Shown here: positions 47,499-56,775 of the stretch, piece after piece | Numbering within the stretch: position 1 is the first letter of the stretch | How the letters are laid out: every line of letters begins with the position of its first letter | From: Deltaproteobacteria bacterium | GTDB taxonomy: Bacteria > Myxococcota > XYA12-FULL-58-9 | Reading direction: 5' to 3' | DNA length: 64,000 bases | Assembly (NCBI GenBank): GCA_016218825.1 | Contig: JACRCV010000008.1 | Span: 1 to 64,000, forward strand | Translations under genes and position numbers: made by a program | The notes under the pieces: model-generated | The model's input: the letters and a program-made list of their open reading frames with translations, nothing else | What the model was told of the DNA's origin: nothing | Databases searched by the model: none

Positions 47499-49145
47499 AT
47501 GGTAGACAAGAGCCTGCAGCAAATCCGCGTTCGAGAGCTGGCGTTACCGGTCGAAGAAGCGCTCGACCCCGATGTCCCCTTGCGCCAGCTCACCGCCCAA
47601 AAGCTCGGCATCGCCGCGGCGTCGCTGCCGCCGCTCAAGGTCGTGCGCCGCGCCCTCGACGCCCGGCACCGGGCGCTGCGCTACGTCTACACCGTCGAGC
47701 TGCGCCTCGACACCAAGACCGCCGAGCGGCTCGCCAGGACCGGCGACATCGAGACCGCGCGCAAGGTCGAGCGCTACAAGTACCAGCTGAAGAAGAAGCC
47801 CGACGCCGCCCAACCGCTGGTCGTCGGCTCCGGCCCCGCCGGCCTGTTCGCGGCGCTGTCGCTCGCCGAGGCCGGCTGGCCGCCGGTGGTGATCGAGCGC
47901 GGCCGCCCGGTGGCGGAGCGCGGCCGCGACGTCAGCACCCTCTACGCCCGCGGCATCCTCCACCCCGACTCCAACGTCTGCTACGGCGAGGGCGGCGCCG
48001 GCACCTACTCGGACGGCAAGCTCTACACCCGCGTCAACGACCCCCGCGTCGACCGGGTCATGGAGGCGCTGGTCGGCTTCGGCTCCGACCCCGACATCCT
48101 CGTCGACCACCGCCCCCACCTCGGCACCGACCGTTTGGTGCAGCTGTTGGTCACGATCCGCGCCCACCTCGAGGCGCTCGGCACGGTGTTCCGCTTCTCC
48201 ACCACCGCCGAGCGGTTCGAGGTCAAGGACGGCAGCCTGAAGACCGTGATCTTGCGCGACGGCGAGCGGATCCCGGTAGACACCACGGTGCTCGCCACCG
48301 GCCACTCGGCCCGCGAGATCTGGGAGCGCCTCCTCGACGCCGGCCTGCCGCTCGAGAAGCGCCCGTTCGCGGTCGGTTTCCGCGTCGAGCACCCGCAGTC
48401 GCTGATCAATCGGCTGCGCTACGGCGCCACCGCCAACCGCGGCATCCTGCCGGCCGCCGACTACCGCCTGACCTACAACGAGTCGGGTGACGAAGGCCGG
48501 GGCGTCTATTCGTTCTGCATGTGCCCCGGCGGCGTCGTCGTCCCGACCCCGACGCAGAGCGAAGAGCTGTGCATCAACGGCATGAGCCACGCATCACGCT
48601 CCGGCCGCTTCGCGAACAGCGCCCTCGTCGTGACGGTGTCGCCCGCGGACTACGCCGCGGCCGGCTTCGAGGGGCCGCTCGCCGGGGTGCAGTTCCAGCA
48701 CGCCGCCGAGCACAAGGCCTACGAGCTCGGCGGCGGCGCGTTCGTCGCCCCGGCCTGCCGGATCACCGACTTCATGAACAAGCGTCCCTCGAGCCAGCTG
48801 GGGACCACGAGCTACCGGCGCGGCATCTGGCCCGCCGACCTCGAGGCGCTCTACCCGGCGGCGGTCAACGATGCCCTGCGCCGCGGCATCGCCTCGTTCG
48901 AGAAGAAGATGCACGGCTTCTTGACCGAGGACGCGGTGCTGCTCGGCGTCGAGACCCGCACCTCGTCTCCGGTGCGGGTGCCGCGCGGCGAGGACATGCA
49001 GGCCACCGGCGCCACCGGCCTGTACCCGGCGGGCGAAGGCGTCGGCTACGGCGGCGGTATCATCTCGTCGGCGGTCGACGGCATGCGCGCCGCCGAGAGC
49101 ATCTTGCAGTCGGTCGGCGCCGAGCGCGTCGTCGTCGAAGGCTAA
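47499..49145 (+). CDS. FAD-dependent dehydrogenase-like protein (COG2509 type)
   Basis: QPLVVGSGPAGLFAALSLAEAGWPPVVIERGRPVAERGRDVSTLYARGILHPDSNVCYGEGGAGTYSDGKLYTR...YPAGEGVGYGGGIISSAVDGMRAAE. Confidence 0.93.
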   Translation: MVDKSLQQIRVRELALPVEEALDPDVPLRQLTAQKLGIAAASLPPLKVVRRALDARHRALRYVYTVELRLDTKTAERLARTGDIETARKVERYKYQLKKKPDAAQPLVVGSGPAGLFAALSLAEAGWPPVVIERGRPVAERGRDVSTLYARGILHPDSNVCYGEGGAGTYSDGKLYTRVNDPRVDRVMEALVGFGSDPDILVDHRPHLGTDRLVQLLVTIRAHLEALGTVFRFSTTAERFEVKDGSLKTVILRDGERIPVDTTVLATGHSAREIWERLLDAGLPLEKRPFAVGFRVEHPQSLINRLRYGATANRGILPAADYRLTYNESGDEGRGVYSFCMCPGGVVVPTPTQSEELCINGMSHASRSGRFANSALVVTVSPADYAAAGFEGPLAGVQFQHAAEHKAYELGGGAFVAPACRITDFMNKRPSSQLGTTSYRRGIWPADLEALYPAAVNDALRRGIASFEKKMHGFLTEDAVLLGVETRTSSPVRVPRGEDMQATGATGLYPAGEGVGYGGGIISSAVDGMRAAESILQSVGAERVVVEG

Positions 49146-49160
49146 GGGCGCTCTGCACTT

Positions 49161-49222
49161 CTTTTGATTCCCGCGCCCCCACTCCCCCAACCCCTCGCCC
49201 CCGGGTGGGGCGCGGGGAGCGT
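49161..49222. repeat. Dispersed GC-rich intergenic repeat, copy 3 (inverted, lacking the hairpin)
   Basis: tttgattcccgcgcccccactcccccaacccctcgcccccgggtgggg is the reverse complement of copy 1 minus the GCGCCGCCGCACCGGCGGCGC segment and adjoining G-tract. Confidence 0.7.
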
Positions 49223-49237
49223 GCCGTCGCGCCGACC

Positions 49238-50386
49238 TCAGGCGCCGCGGGCCTTGACCTCGCGATACGCCCGGGAGAGCGCCAGCGCCGCCCGGCGGAC
49301 GTCATCGGTGGTGGTGCTGCGCCCGAGCGACAGCCGCACCGCGCCCCAGGCCGACGCCTCGGGCACCCCCATCGCCAGCAGCACCGGCGATGGTCGCTCG
49401 CCGCCGTCGTGACAGGCGGCGCCGGTCGACGCCGCGATCTCGGGTGCCGCCGCCAACAGGGCGCTGCCGCGCACCCCGTCGAAGCTGACGTTGAGGGTGT
49501 TCGGCAGCCGCGCGTGCGGCTGGCCGTTGCGGCGGATGCCCGGCAGCTCACGCGCCAGGAGCGTCCACAGCTCCTCGGTGAGGGTCGTCAGGCGCTTGGC
49601 CTCGACCGCCAGGTCGCGCGCCGCGAGCTCGCACGCGGCCCCGAGGCCGACGATGTGCGGCACGTTCTCGGTGCCCGGCCGCAAGCCGCGCTCGTGCCCG
49701 GCGCCGAGCAACAACGGCTTGAGCGGCACGCCGCGACGGACGTAGAGCGCGCCGACCCCCTTCGGGGCATAGAGCTTGTGCCCGGCGATCGACAGCAAGT
49801 CGACGTCGAGGTCGCCGACCCGGGTCTCGATCTTGCCCACCGCCTGCGCCGCATCGGTGTGCATCAACGCGCCGCGCGCGTGGGCGGCGCGCGCGATCTC
49901 GGCCACCGGCATCAGCGCCCCGGTCTCGTTCTGCGCCAGCATCACCGTCACCAGCAGGGTGTCGACGGTCATCGCCGCCGCCACCATCGCCGGGTCGACG
50001 CGACCGTCGGCGCCGACCGGCACCCTGGTCACCCGATAGCCGCACTCCTCGAGGTGACGACAGGGGGCGCTGATCGCCGGATGCTCCACGGTGGTGGTGA
50101 CGATGTGGCGCTCGTCGGGGTTGGCGTCGCAGACCCCGCGCAGCGCGAGGTTGTTGGCCTCGGTGCCGCCGGAGGTGAACAACACCTCTTCGGGCGTGCA
50201 GTCGATGAGCCTCGCCACCTGCGCCCGCGCCGCCTCCACCGCGGCGTGGGCCCGCTGCCCCAGGCTGTGGCCGCTCGAAGGGTTGCCGTACTCGCCGCGC
50301 AGATACGGCAGCATCGCCTCCAGCACCCTCGGGTACACCGGCGTCGTCGCGTTGTGGTCGAGGTAGATGAGGTCCGTCGGGCTCAT
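49238..50386 (-). CDS. Cysteine desulfurase (NifS/IscS family)
   Basis: IYLDHNATTPVYPRVLEAMLPYLRGEYGNPSSGHSLGQRAHAAVEAARAQVARLI...SIAGHKLYAPKGVGALYVRRG (PLP Lys)...STGAACHDG. Confidence 0.96.
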   Translation of the reverse strand: MSPTDLIYLDHNATTPVYPRVLEAMLPYLRGEYGNPSSGHSLGQRAHAAVEAARAQVARLIDCTPEEVLFTSGGTEANNLALRGVCDANPDERHIVTTTVEHPAISAPCRHLEECGYRVTRVPVGADGRVDPAMVAAAMTVDTLLVTVMLAQNETGALMPVAEIARAAHARGALMHTDAAQAVGKIETRVGDLDVDLLSIAGHKLYAPKGVGALYVRRGVPLKPLLLGAGHERGLRPGTENVPHIVGLGAACELAARDLAVEAKRLTTLTEELWTLLARELPGIRRNGQPHARLPNTLNVSFDGVRGSALLAAAPEIAASTGAACHDGGERPSPVLLAMGVPEASAWGAVRLSLGRSTTTDDVRRAALALSRAYREVKARGA

Positions 50387-50416
50387 GGGCTCCTCCGTCC
50401 TTTCGCCGGGGCGCGG

Positions 50417-50740
50417 TCAATCCGCGCCTGCCCGGTCTGCGTCCGCCGCGCCGTTCGCCTCGGCGCCCGCGGGGTCCGCGTCGCCCTTCGATCCATCCGC
50501 CGCGCCGCCGTCAGCATCGTCGCCGTCGCCCGCAGCAGCGGGCCGATCTCCGTCATCGACGACCGCCGGGTTGCCGTCGTCGCCGCCGCCCCCGTGGCCA
50601 TTCCCTGGCTCCTGAGGCCCCGGATCTCCCGCGGCCGGGGCCGGGGGGCGGCGACCTTCGGGGAGCGGCACCGTGTCGATCAGGCACGCCGCCGCGAGCG
50701 CGACGAGGATGACGGCGACGGCGAGGACGACGCGGCGCAT
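50417..50740 (-). CDS. Small acidic low-complexity lipoprotein
   Basis: VVLAVAVILVALAAACLIDTVP start; D/G/A-rich C-terminal half. Confidence 0.5.
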   Translation of the reverse strand: MRRVVLAVAVILVALAAACLIDTVPLPEGRRPPAPAAGDPGPQEPGNGHGGGGDDGNPAVVDDGDRPAAAGDGDDADGGAADGSKGDADPAGAEANGAADADRAGAD

Positions 50741-50771
50741 GGTCGGGCCGCAGCCTACCACGCCGGTACGC

Positions 50772-51593
50772 TCACGGACACGCGATGTCGATGCCGTAGT
50801 TGATCACCAGATCGCGCTGCAGGTAGTCGGCGTGCAGGTCCTGCGCCATGTCGGAGGCGTTCACCAGATCGCCCTGATCTGCAGTGCACACGCCGCCGAT
50901 GCCGTTGTCGTTGTGATCCAACAACGCGATGATCTTGTAGCTCCCGGCCGGCACCGCGCTGAAGCCATAGGCCACCGCGGCGCTCGGACTGGAGAAGTCC
51001 TGGGCGCCGAGGTCCAACGTCGCGTTGGCGAAGGGCGCGAGCGCACACAGCGGCGGACAGCTCGAGGTGTCGGCGAACAACCCGACGTAGAGCTTGCCGG
51101 CCAGGTCGGCGGTCGGCGCCCCGAGCAGGGTCGGCGCCCGGCGGACCGTGCCCGCGACCCGATACGCCTGCGCGAGCCCGGTGTTGTCGACGACGAGCGG
51201 CCCGACCGTGTCGCCGATCCCGGAGATCGGCCCGGCGGTCACCCCGACCGACAAATAGACCGTGTCGTGGGCGGCGTACCCCAAGTCCCGCACCGTGTCC
51301 CACACGAAGGTGTGCGGCACCCCGTCCGCTGACGATGCCAGACCCAGGACGATTGGGCTCGTGGCCGCAGCCGTCGCATCCTTCGTGGTCGCGGCGGAGG
51401 TACCCCAACGAAACCCGGCGTTGACCAGGCGGGAGGCCGGGTCGCGCACCAGAAAGCTGACCGTGACGTCGCCGGCGAGCGCCGCGCCACCCAGGCTTAT
51501 CGTCGCCACCGGCACGTCGGGCTCGTCGCCGCTCTGCCCGCAGGCCACGACCGCGAACACCACCATCAGCATCGCCGTGCATCGAGTGCTCAT
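50772..51593 (-). CDS. Lipoprotein, last gene of the ECF/caspase operon
   Basis: MLMVVFAVVACGQSGDEPDV lipobox; GSYKIIALLDHNDNGIGGVC; directly abuts caspase gene stop (51594). Confidence 0.7.
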   Translation of the reverse strand: MSTRCTAMLMVVFAVVACGQSGDEPDVPVATISLGGAALAGDVTVSFLVRDPASRLVNAGFRWGTSAATTKDATAAATSPIVLGLASSADGVPHTFVWDTVRDLGYAAHDTVYLSVGVTAGPISGIGDTVGPLVVDNTGLAQAYRVAGTVRRAPTLLGAPTADLAGKLYVGLFADTSSCPPLCALAPFANATLDLGAQDFSSPSAAVAYGFSAVPAGSYKIIALLDHNDNGIGGVCTADQGDLVNASDMAQDLHADYLQRDLVINYGIDIACP

Positions 51594-53222
51594 CTAGAAG
51601 CTCCACGACGCCGTGGCCAACGCCACGGCGCTCAGTCCCTGCAACTGCCCCAAGAGATAGTCGCCACCGACGCGCAGACCCACCGCCGCACTGTGAACGA
51701 GCCGCAGCCGGGCGAGCCCCACCGCGCCGACGCCGCCCGAATAGCTCTGACGCGCGGTGCTATAAAACGTGCCCGCCGGCGCCCGGCGGACGTACGCGGC
51801 TCCGGCACGGATGCCGGCGCCGAGCTTCAATCGCCCGACCTCGAAGTGCGACAGCACGGCCAGCGCCGCGGTCGCGGCCTGGAGGTCGACGTCGACCGCC
51901 TGGTCGTTGATGCGCCACACGTCGCGGCCGCCGCCCACCTGAACCGTGAGCTCGACGTCGAGGGCGCGGCGCAGCCAGCCTTCGACCCGAAACGCCAAGC
52001 CGGCGCCGCCGAGCAGGTTGCGACGGGCGCCGTAGCGGCTGCCGGGCACCACGAGGGCGCCGAGGTGCAGCTCCAGCTGCCGCGCCGGCTCGGCGCTCCA
52101 CAGGTCGGAGAGCGACAGGGTCTCGCCTTCGCCGACGAAGACCTTCTGCGCCGTGGCTTCGGCCGCGCCCGGCGCCGCCAGCACGATCTCGTGCCAGCCG
52201 GCCTCGACGACGATGCCCCGCGGGAGCGTGCCCTTGTCGGTGCCGTCGACGCGGACGCTGAAGCCCTCGAGCGCCTCGTCATAGGAGAGCAGCACCGGCC
52301 GGCCGCGGCGGTGGCGCCGGCCGGCGAGGACGATTGGATCCTCGCCTTCGACCGTCAAGATCGCGGTCGGCCGCTGGGCGCCGTGCGAAAACCGGTAGGT
52401 CTCCTGGCGCGCGAAGTCGTGCGCCTCGATGACCGAGGTCGCGCCGTCGCCGTTCTCGTCGAAGCCGGCGAGGGCGGCGATGAAGAAGTGGGTGTAGATG
52501 TCGTGCCCGAGGGTGGGATCTTCGCGCGCCGTCTCGCCCCAGGCCGACGCCGACAGCACCACGCTGGCGCTCGAGACCTCGTAGAGGGGACGGACCGGCG
52601 CGCCTTTGACCCCCGCGAGGTAGCGCTGCATCGAGTCGCCGAGCGACGACTTGCCGGCGCCCGAGTAGCAGGTCGCGAGGATCAACACCTTGCGCCGACT
52701 CGCGAGCGCCTCGAAGCGTCGCACCAGCTCGTCGAGCGGCAGCCCGGTCGCGAGCGGCTGGTCGCGGCGCGTGTCCCGCAACGCCACGACCTGCTTCAGC
52801 CCGCCGCCGGCGCCGGTCGCCAAGGTGCCGTGCGTCGACACGTAGACCACGACGGTGTCGGCCGCCGATCCCGTCAGGGAAAGGTCCTCGAGCGCGGCGG
52901 TGACCCGATCCTTGCGACCCTCGACCCCGGTGAGGACCGTGGCGACGAAGCCGCCCGACTTGACCAGGGCCGCCGCGAGATCGCGCGCGTCGGCCTCCGC
53001 GAACGACAACGCCGGAAAGCTCGGGTCGTCGAAGCTCGACACCCCGATCGCCAACAGGCGCCGCTTGCCGCTCGAGCCGCTCGCCGGCGTGCCGGTGCCG
53101 ACGAACACCGGGCCTTTGTCTCCGACCCCGGCTGTGGCCGCGAACGCCTCGACGCCCATGCCGACGAACAGCAGGACCGCGAGCGCGTCTCGAGCCTGTA
53201 AGGAGGGTGGACGCACGCTCAC
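51594..53222 (-). CDS. Secreted caspase-family (C14) protease with C-terminal beta-barrel-like domain
   Basis: RRLLAIGVSSFDDPSFPALSFAEADARDLAAAL; catalytic YVSTHGT (His codon 52830-52832) and LILATCYSGAGKSS (Cys codon 52668-52670); C-terminal amphipathic strands ending ...ALATASWSF. Confidence 0.85.
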   Translation of the reverse strand: MSVRPPSLQARDALAVLLFVGMGVEAFAATAGVGDKGPVFVGTGTPASGSSGKRRLLAIGVSSFDDPSFPALSFAEADARDLAAALVKSGGFVATVLTGVEGRKDRVTAALEDLSLTGSAADTVVVYVSTHGTLATGAGGGLKQVVALRDTRRDQPLATGLPLDELVRRFEALASRRKVLILATCYSGAGKSSLGDSMQRYLAGVKGAPVRPLYEVSSASVVLSASAWGETAREDPTLGHDIYTHFFIAALAGFDENGDGATSVIEAHDFARQETYRFSHGAQRPTAILTVEGEDPIVLAGRRHRRGRPVLLSYDEALEGFSVRVDGTDKGTLPRGIVVEAGWHEIVLAAPGAAEATAQKVFVGEGETLSLSDLWSAEPARQLELHLGALVVPGSRYGARRNLLGGAGLAFRVEGWLRRALDVELTVQVGGGRDVWRINDQAVDVDLQAATAALAVLSHFEVGRLKLGAGIRAGAAYVRRAPAGTFYSTARQSYSGGVGAVGLARLRLVHSAAVGLRVGGDYLLGQLQGLSAVALATASWSF

Positions 53223-54064
53223 CTCTCGGGCGCGCCGGCGCCCGTCACGACCCGGGCGGCGATGCCCACCGGCGTGCCGCCGAGATCGCGCTCGATGAAG
53301 GCCGGCGGCGCCGTGCTCCAGCCGGGTTCGACGGCGCCGACGACCAACGCGACGTCGATGGCCGCCATCGACGCCGCCAGGACAAAGAGATGCGGTCCAG
53401 GCTCGCCGCGGACGTCATAGGCCACGAAGCCGGCCGCGGTGGACAAGCGTCCCGCCCCGGGCGGCGCGGCCTCGACCTCGCCGGCAAACAGCAGCGTCGG
53501 CGCGGTGCCCGGTCGCGCGTGCAGGACGACGACGTGCGCGTCCCGATCGACGCCGTAGCGCGCCTCGAAGACGTGCGCCGCGACGCCCGGCGCCTCCGAC
53601 ACCGCCACGAGCGCCAACGATGCCTGCGGGGCGAGGCGCGCGCCCTTGACCCCGGCGTCCGGCCGGGGGCCGACGGGCAGGCCGACCAGCACGACGAGCG
53701 CCGCCACGGTCGCGGTCGCGAGCCCGGCGAGGCCCCACTTGAGCCCGGCGGTCAGGTCGGCGTCGCCGAACAGCCAGCGCCAGGGACGGTCCTCGACCGA
53801 CGCCGCTCGCGGCGCCGCGGCGCGCGACGTCGTCTCGACGTTGACCCACACGCGCTCGAGGCTCGCTGCAGCCGCGGCCGGCTGCTCGAGCGCGAACAGG
53901 TGCAACAGCAGGGTCTCCTCGTCGAGCCCGGCCTCGGCGAGCGCCGCCGCGCAGTCCGGACAATCGGACTCGAGGTGCAGGGCGAGCTGCTGCCGCAGCG
54001 CCGCCGACAGCGATCCTTGCACCAGGAGCGCGAGGCGCTCCGGACTCAGAATGCAGCGACTCAT
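53219..54064 (-). CDS. Putative anti-sigma factor (zf-HC2-like N-terminus, one TM helix)
   Basis: MSRCILSPERLALLVQGSLSAALRQQLALHLESDCPDCAAAL (H-x3-C-x2-C); TM GLAGLATATVAALVVLVGLPVG; 4-nt overlaps with sigma factor and caspase genes. Confidence 0.72.
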   Translation of the reverse strand: MSRCILSPERLALLVQGSLSAALRQQLALHLESDCPDCAAALAEAGLDEETLLLHLFALEQPAAAAASLERVWVNVETTSRAAAPRAASVEDRPWRWLFGDADLTAGLKWGLAGLATATVAALVVLVGLPVGPRPDAGVKGARLAPQASLALVAVSEAPGVAAHVFEARYGVDRDAHVVVLHARPGTAPTLLFAGEVEAAPPGAGRLSTAAGFVAYDVRGEPGPHLFVLAASMAAIDVALVVGAVEPGWSTAPPAFIERDLGGTPVGIAARVVTGAGAPER

Positions 54065-54678
54065 CGCAGGGCCTCCTCCAGCGGCTGCCGGTCGCAAGAG
54101 GCGGGGACACGGCGTGACAGCTCGACGACGAGCGCCTTCTTGATGTTGTCGCGCACCCGATCGAGACGCGTCGTCACCGTGCTCTGCGGCACGCCGAGGC
54201 GGGTCGCGACCGCGCCGGTCGAATCCAGGCCTTCGACGTAGTAGAGCCGCGCGGTCTCCTTGAGCGGACCGTCGGCGAGGGCGGCGATCGCGCGGCGCAC
54301 GATCTCTTGCCTCTCTGCCGCGGCGAAGACCGCGAACGGGTCGTCGGCCGACCGCGCCGCCGGCTCGGCCGCGAGCTTCTCGGTGCCGCGCTCGTGGCGC
54401 GCGGCCTTGTGCCAACGATTGATCCCGAGGTTCTTGACGGTCTTCATGAGAAAACCACCGAACGCCGCCGGCTCGCGGAGATCATCGAGGCGCGCGAAGC
54501 ACGCGAGCCACGCGTCCTGCAACAGGTCTTCGGCGTCGGCGGTGCGGCCCGAGGTCATGCCGAGCGCCACCCGCATCGCCACCGGCGCGTAGGCGCGAAA
54601 CAGCGCCTCGCGGGCACGCTCGTCGCCGCGCCGCGCCCGCTCCACCCACGCCGCTGTCTCCATCGGCCCCGCCACCAC
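54061..54678 (-). CDS. ECF-type RNA polymerase sigma-70 factor
   Basis: AWVERARRGDERAREALFRAYAPVAMRVALGMTSGRTADAEDLLQDAWLACFARLDDLREPAAFGGFLMKTVKNLGINRWHKAARHE; sigma4 LYYVEGLDSTGAVATRLGVPQSTVTTRLDRVRDNIKKAL. Confidence 0.9.
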   Translation of the reverse strand: MVAGPMETAAWVERARRGDERAREALFRAYAPVAMRVALGMTSGRTADAEDLLQDAWLACFARLDDLREPAAFGGFLMKTVKNLGINRWHKAARHERGTEKLAAEPAARSADDPFAVFAAAERQEIVRRAIAALADGPLKETARLYYVEGLDSTGAVATRLGVPQSTVTTRLDRVRDNIKKALVVELSRRVPASCDRQPLEEALR

Positions 54679-54895
54679 CGCGTTCGCCCTTCGTCAACCA
54701 ACCGCCATCGTGGACGCGCTAACATGCCCACCACCCATCCGGCAACTGTCCCACCCCACGGACAACACCGCCCCGACGCCGGTCCCAACAATCGACCGCC
54801 ACGAACCTCCACAAACCGGCACAAAGAAAGTTGAGACAACCCCCGACGCCCGCGTGTCATTCGGCCGTAACCGTGCTCGAACCCGAGGAGTCATC

Positions 54896-55768
54896 ATGCG
54901 CAACTATTCAATTGTATTTGGTTATTGTCTCGCGGTCGCCCTGCTTGGTTGTGGCGGCGGGAGCGCCGTCGATGGGGGACAAGACCGCGGCCCGACCTTG
55001 ACGACCGGCAAGAGCTTCTCGGTGTCGGGGGAGGCGGCGCTCACCTGTGACCTGAGCTGCGGTGGCGAGCAGGACCAGGCGCTCTCGTATCAGACGCCGT
55101 CGGGGCTGCAGATCGGGGTGACGGCGGTGGAGCTGTTGCGCTCCGCCACCGATCCGAGCCCGCACCGCCTGCTCGCCGCGACCCCCGCCAAAGAGGTCGA
55201 CCTCGTCGCCGGCGCGACCTTCGCAGCGGTGGACATCGGCTCGATCCCCGAGGGCACCTACACCCACATGCAGGTCAGCGTCGCGTGGGTGCGCTTCGAC
55301 GCCGCGGCCACCGCGCACGCGAACGACATGACCATCCCCGGCACCCTCACCGTCGACTACGCGGTGTCGAGCTACGCCGACCCGGCACAGGGACCGCGCA
55401 GCGCCGGCGACTACCTCGCGTCGTTTTGCGCCTTCGGCTCGACCTTGGCCCAAGCCGGCAGTCACCCGGTCGAGTTTCCGCCGCCCTACCCGGGCGCCAC
55501 GGTCGACGCGTCGGCAGGCACCTACCGCGTCCGGTTCGCGATGGCCGACGGGCCGGTGACCATCGATCACGGCTCCCCGACCTCGGTGGACGCCGCGGTC
55601 ACCTTCTACATCGAAGACGCGCTCGGCTGGCGCGACCTCAGCGTCCCGGGCTACACGACCGGGGTGCTGGACCTGGCGCCAGACGCCGCCGCCAGCGAGC
55701 AGCCGGAGTCGATGGCCATCCGGGGCTTCTCGGTGTCGGTCGTCGAGGACGAGGCGCTGACTCCGTAG
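54896..55768 (+). CDS. Secreted lipoprotein, hypothetical
   Basis: MRNYSIVFGYCLAVALLGCGGGS lipobox; divergent from ECF operon. Confidence 0.75.
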   Translation: MRNYSIVFGYCLAVALLGCGGGSAVDGGQDRGPTLTTGKSFSVSGEAALTCDLSCGGEQDQALSYQTPSGLQIGVTAVELLRSATDPSPHRLLAATPAKEVDLVAGATFAAVDIGSIPEGTYTHMQVSVAWVRFDAAATAHANDMTIPGTLTVDYAVSSYADPAQGPRSAGDYLASFCAFGSTLAQAGSHPVEFPPPYPGATVDASAGTYRVRFAMADGPVTIDHGSPTSVDAAVTFYIEDALGWRDLSVPGYTTGVLDLAPDAAASEQPESMAIRGFSVSVVEDEALTP

Positions 55769-55800
55769 ATCCCAGCCGCCGCTGCCGCTAGATTGCGGGC

Positions 55801-56766
55801 GTGGACAAGACCTTCCAACGCGCCTCGCGTCCCGTCTCGCCCCGGCCCCGCCTGGTCGCGGCGCTCGGTCGCTCGCGCCTGCGCGGCGCCGTTGCCCTCG
55901 GGGTCGCCGTCGGTTGCGCCGTGCTCGCGAGCACCGGGTCTTCGGCTCACGGGCTCTTCGGCGTGCGGCGGCCGAGAAGCGCCGAGTGGTTGGGCGAGCT
56001 CGCGCTGGCGAGCGTTCATCGGCTGGCCGGGGACAGCGGCCTCAGCGCGCTCGCGGCGCTCGCCGCGGGCCTGGCGTTGGTCATCGCGGCGGCGACCTTG
56101 CGCCCGCCCTGGGTGTCGCGGCTCTGGTTGATGCTCGGATCGTTGTTGCTGAGCCTTGATCACACCTACCTCCGCCCGCAGCTGTTCGCGTGGCCGCTCG
56201 CGGCGCTGTCGTGCTGGGCGCTGCAACGCAAACACTACTGGCTCGTGCCGCCGGTCTTCCTGGTGTGGGGCAACGTCCACGCCAGCGTCGCGGTCGCGGC
56301 GGTGGTCGGCGGCCTGCACTTCGCCGACGAGTACCGCAGACGCGGCGAGTGGCGGGCGCTGGCGCAGGGCGCTCTGTGCCTGTTGCTGCCGCTCATCAAC
56401 CCCACCTTCGTGCGGGTCTACACCGCCGCTCTCACCCCGGCGACGCTTTCGACCGCGCTCGGCGAGGCGACCGGGCGAGGCAGCGGCAACGACTTCGTGG
56501 GGGTGTTCGTTACCATCGTGATCCTCGCGGCGCTGGGGGTGCTGACCGCACACCCGCGAAACCCCTTCGACCTGGCGGCGGTGGCCGGGCTGACCGTCGT
56601 CGGGCTGTCGGTGGACGGCCTCGACCTCGTCGCCGTGGTCTATCTCGCGCCGCTGGTCGCCAGCCACTACGAGGCGCGGGCGTTCATGCTCGCGTCCCGA
56701 CTGCGGGCCGGGCTCACCGCGGCCGCGGTCGCCGGCTTCGTGGTCGTCGCGCTCTGGCAGCGCTGA
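55801..56766 (+). CDS. Polytopic membrane protein, hypothetical
   Basis: Multiple predicted TM helices (ALAALAAGLALVIAAATLRPPWV; LWLMLGSLLLSLDHTYLRPQLFAWPLAALSCWAL; LVPPVFLVWGNVHASVAVAAVVGGLHF). Confidence 0.65.
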   Translation: MDKTFQRASRPVSPRPRLVAALGRSRLRGAVALGVAVGCAVLASTGSSAHGLFGVRRPRSAEWLGELALASVHRLAGDSGLSALAALAAGLALVIAAATLRPPWVSRLWLMLGSLLLSLDHTYLRPQLFAWPLAALSCWALQRKHYWLVPPVFLVWGNVHASVAVAAVVGGLHFADEYRRRGEWRALAQGALCLLLPLINPTFVRVYTAALTPATLSTALGEATGRGSGNDFVGVFVTIVILAALGVLTAHPRNPFDLAAVAGLTVVGLSVDGLDLVAVVYLAPLVASHYEARAFMLASRLRAGLTAAAVAGFVVVALWQR

Positions 56767-56775
56767 GGCTCGCGG

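Noticed and set aside
54760-54790. Possible ECF-type promoter (minus strand GGGACC-N17-GTC) upstream of the sigma factor gene
   Set aside because: Only a loose match to GGAACC/GTC-type promoters in GC-rich DNA; not strong enough without a regulon-wide motif search.
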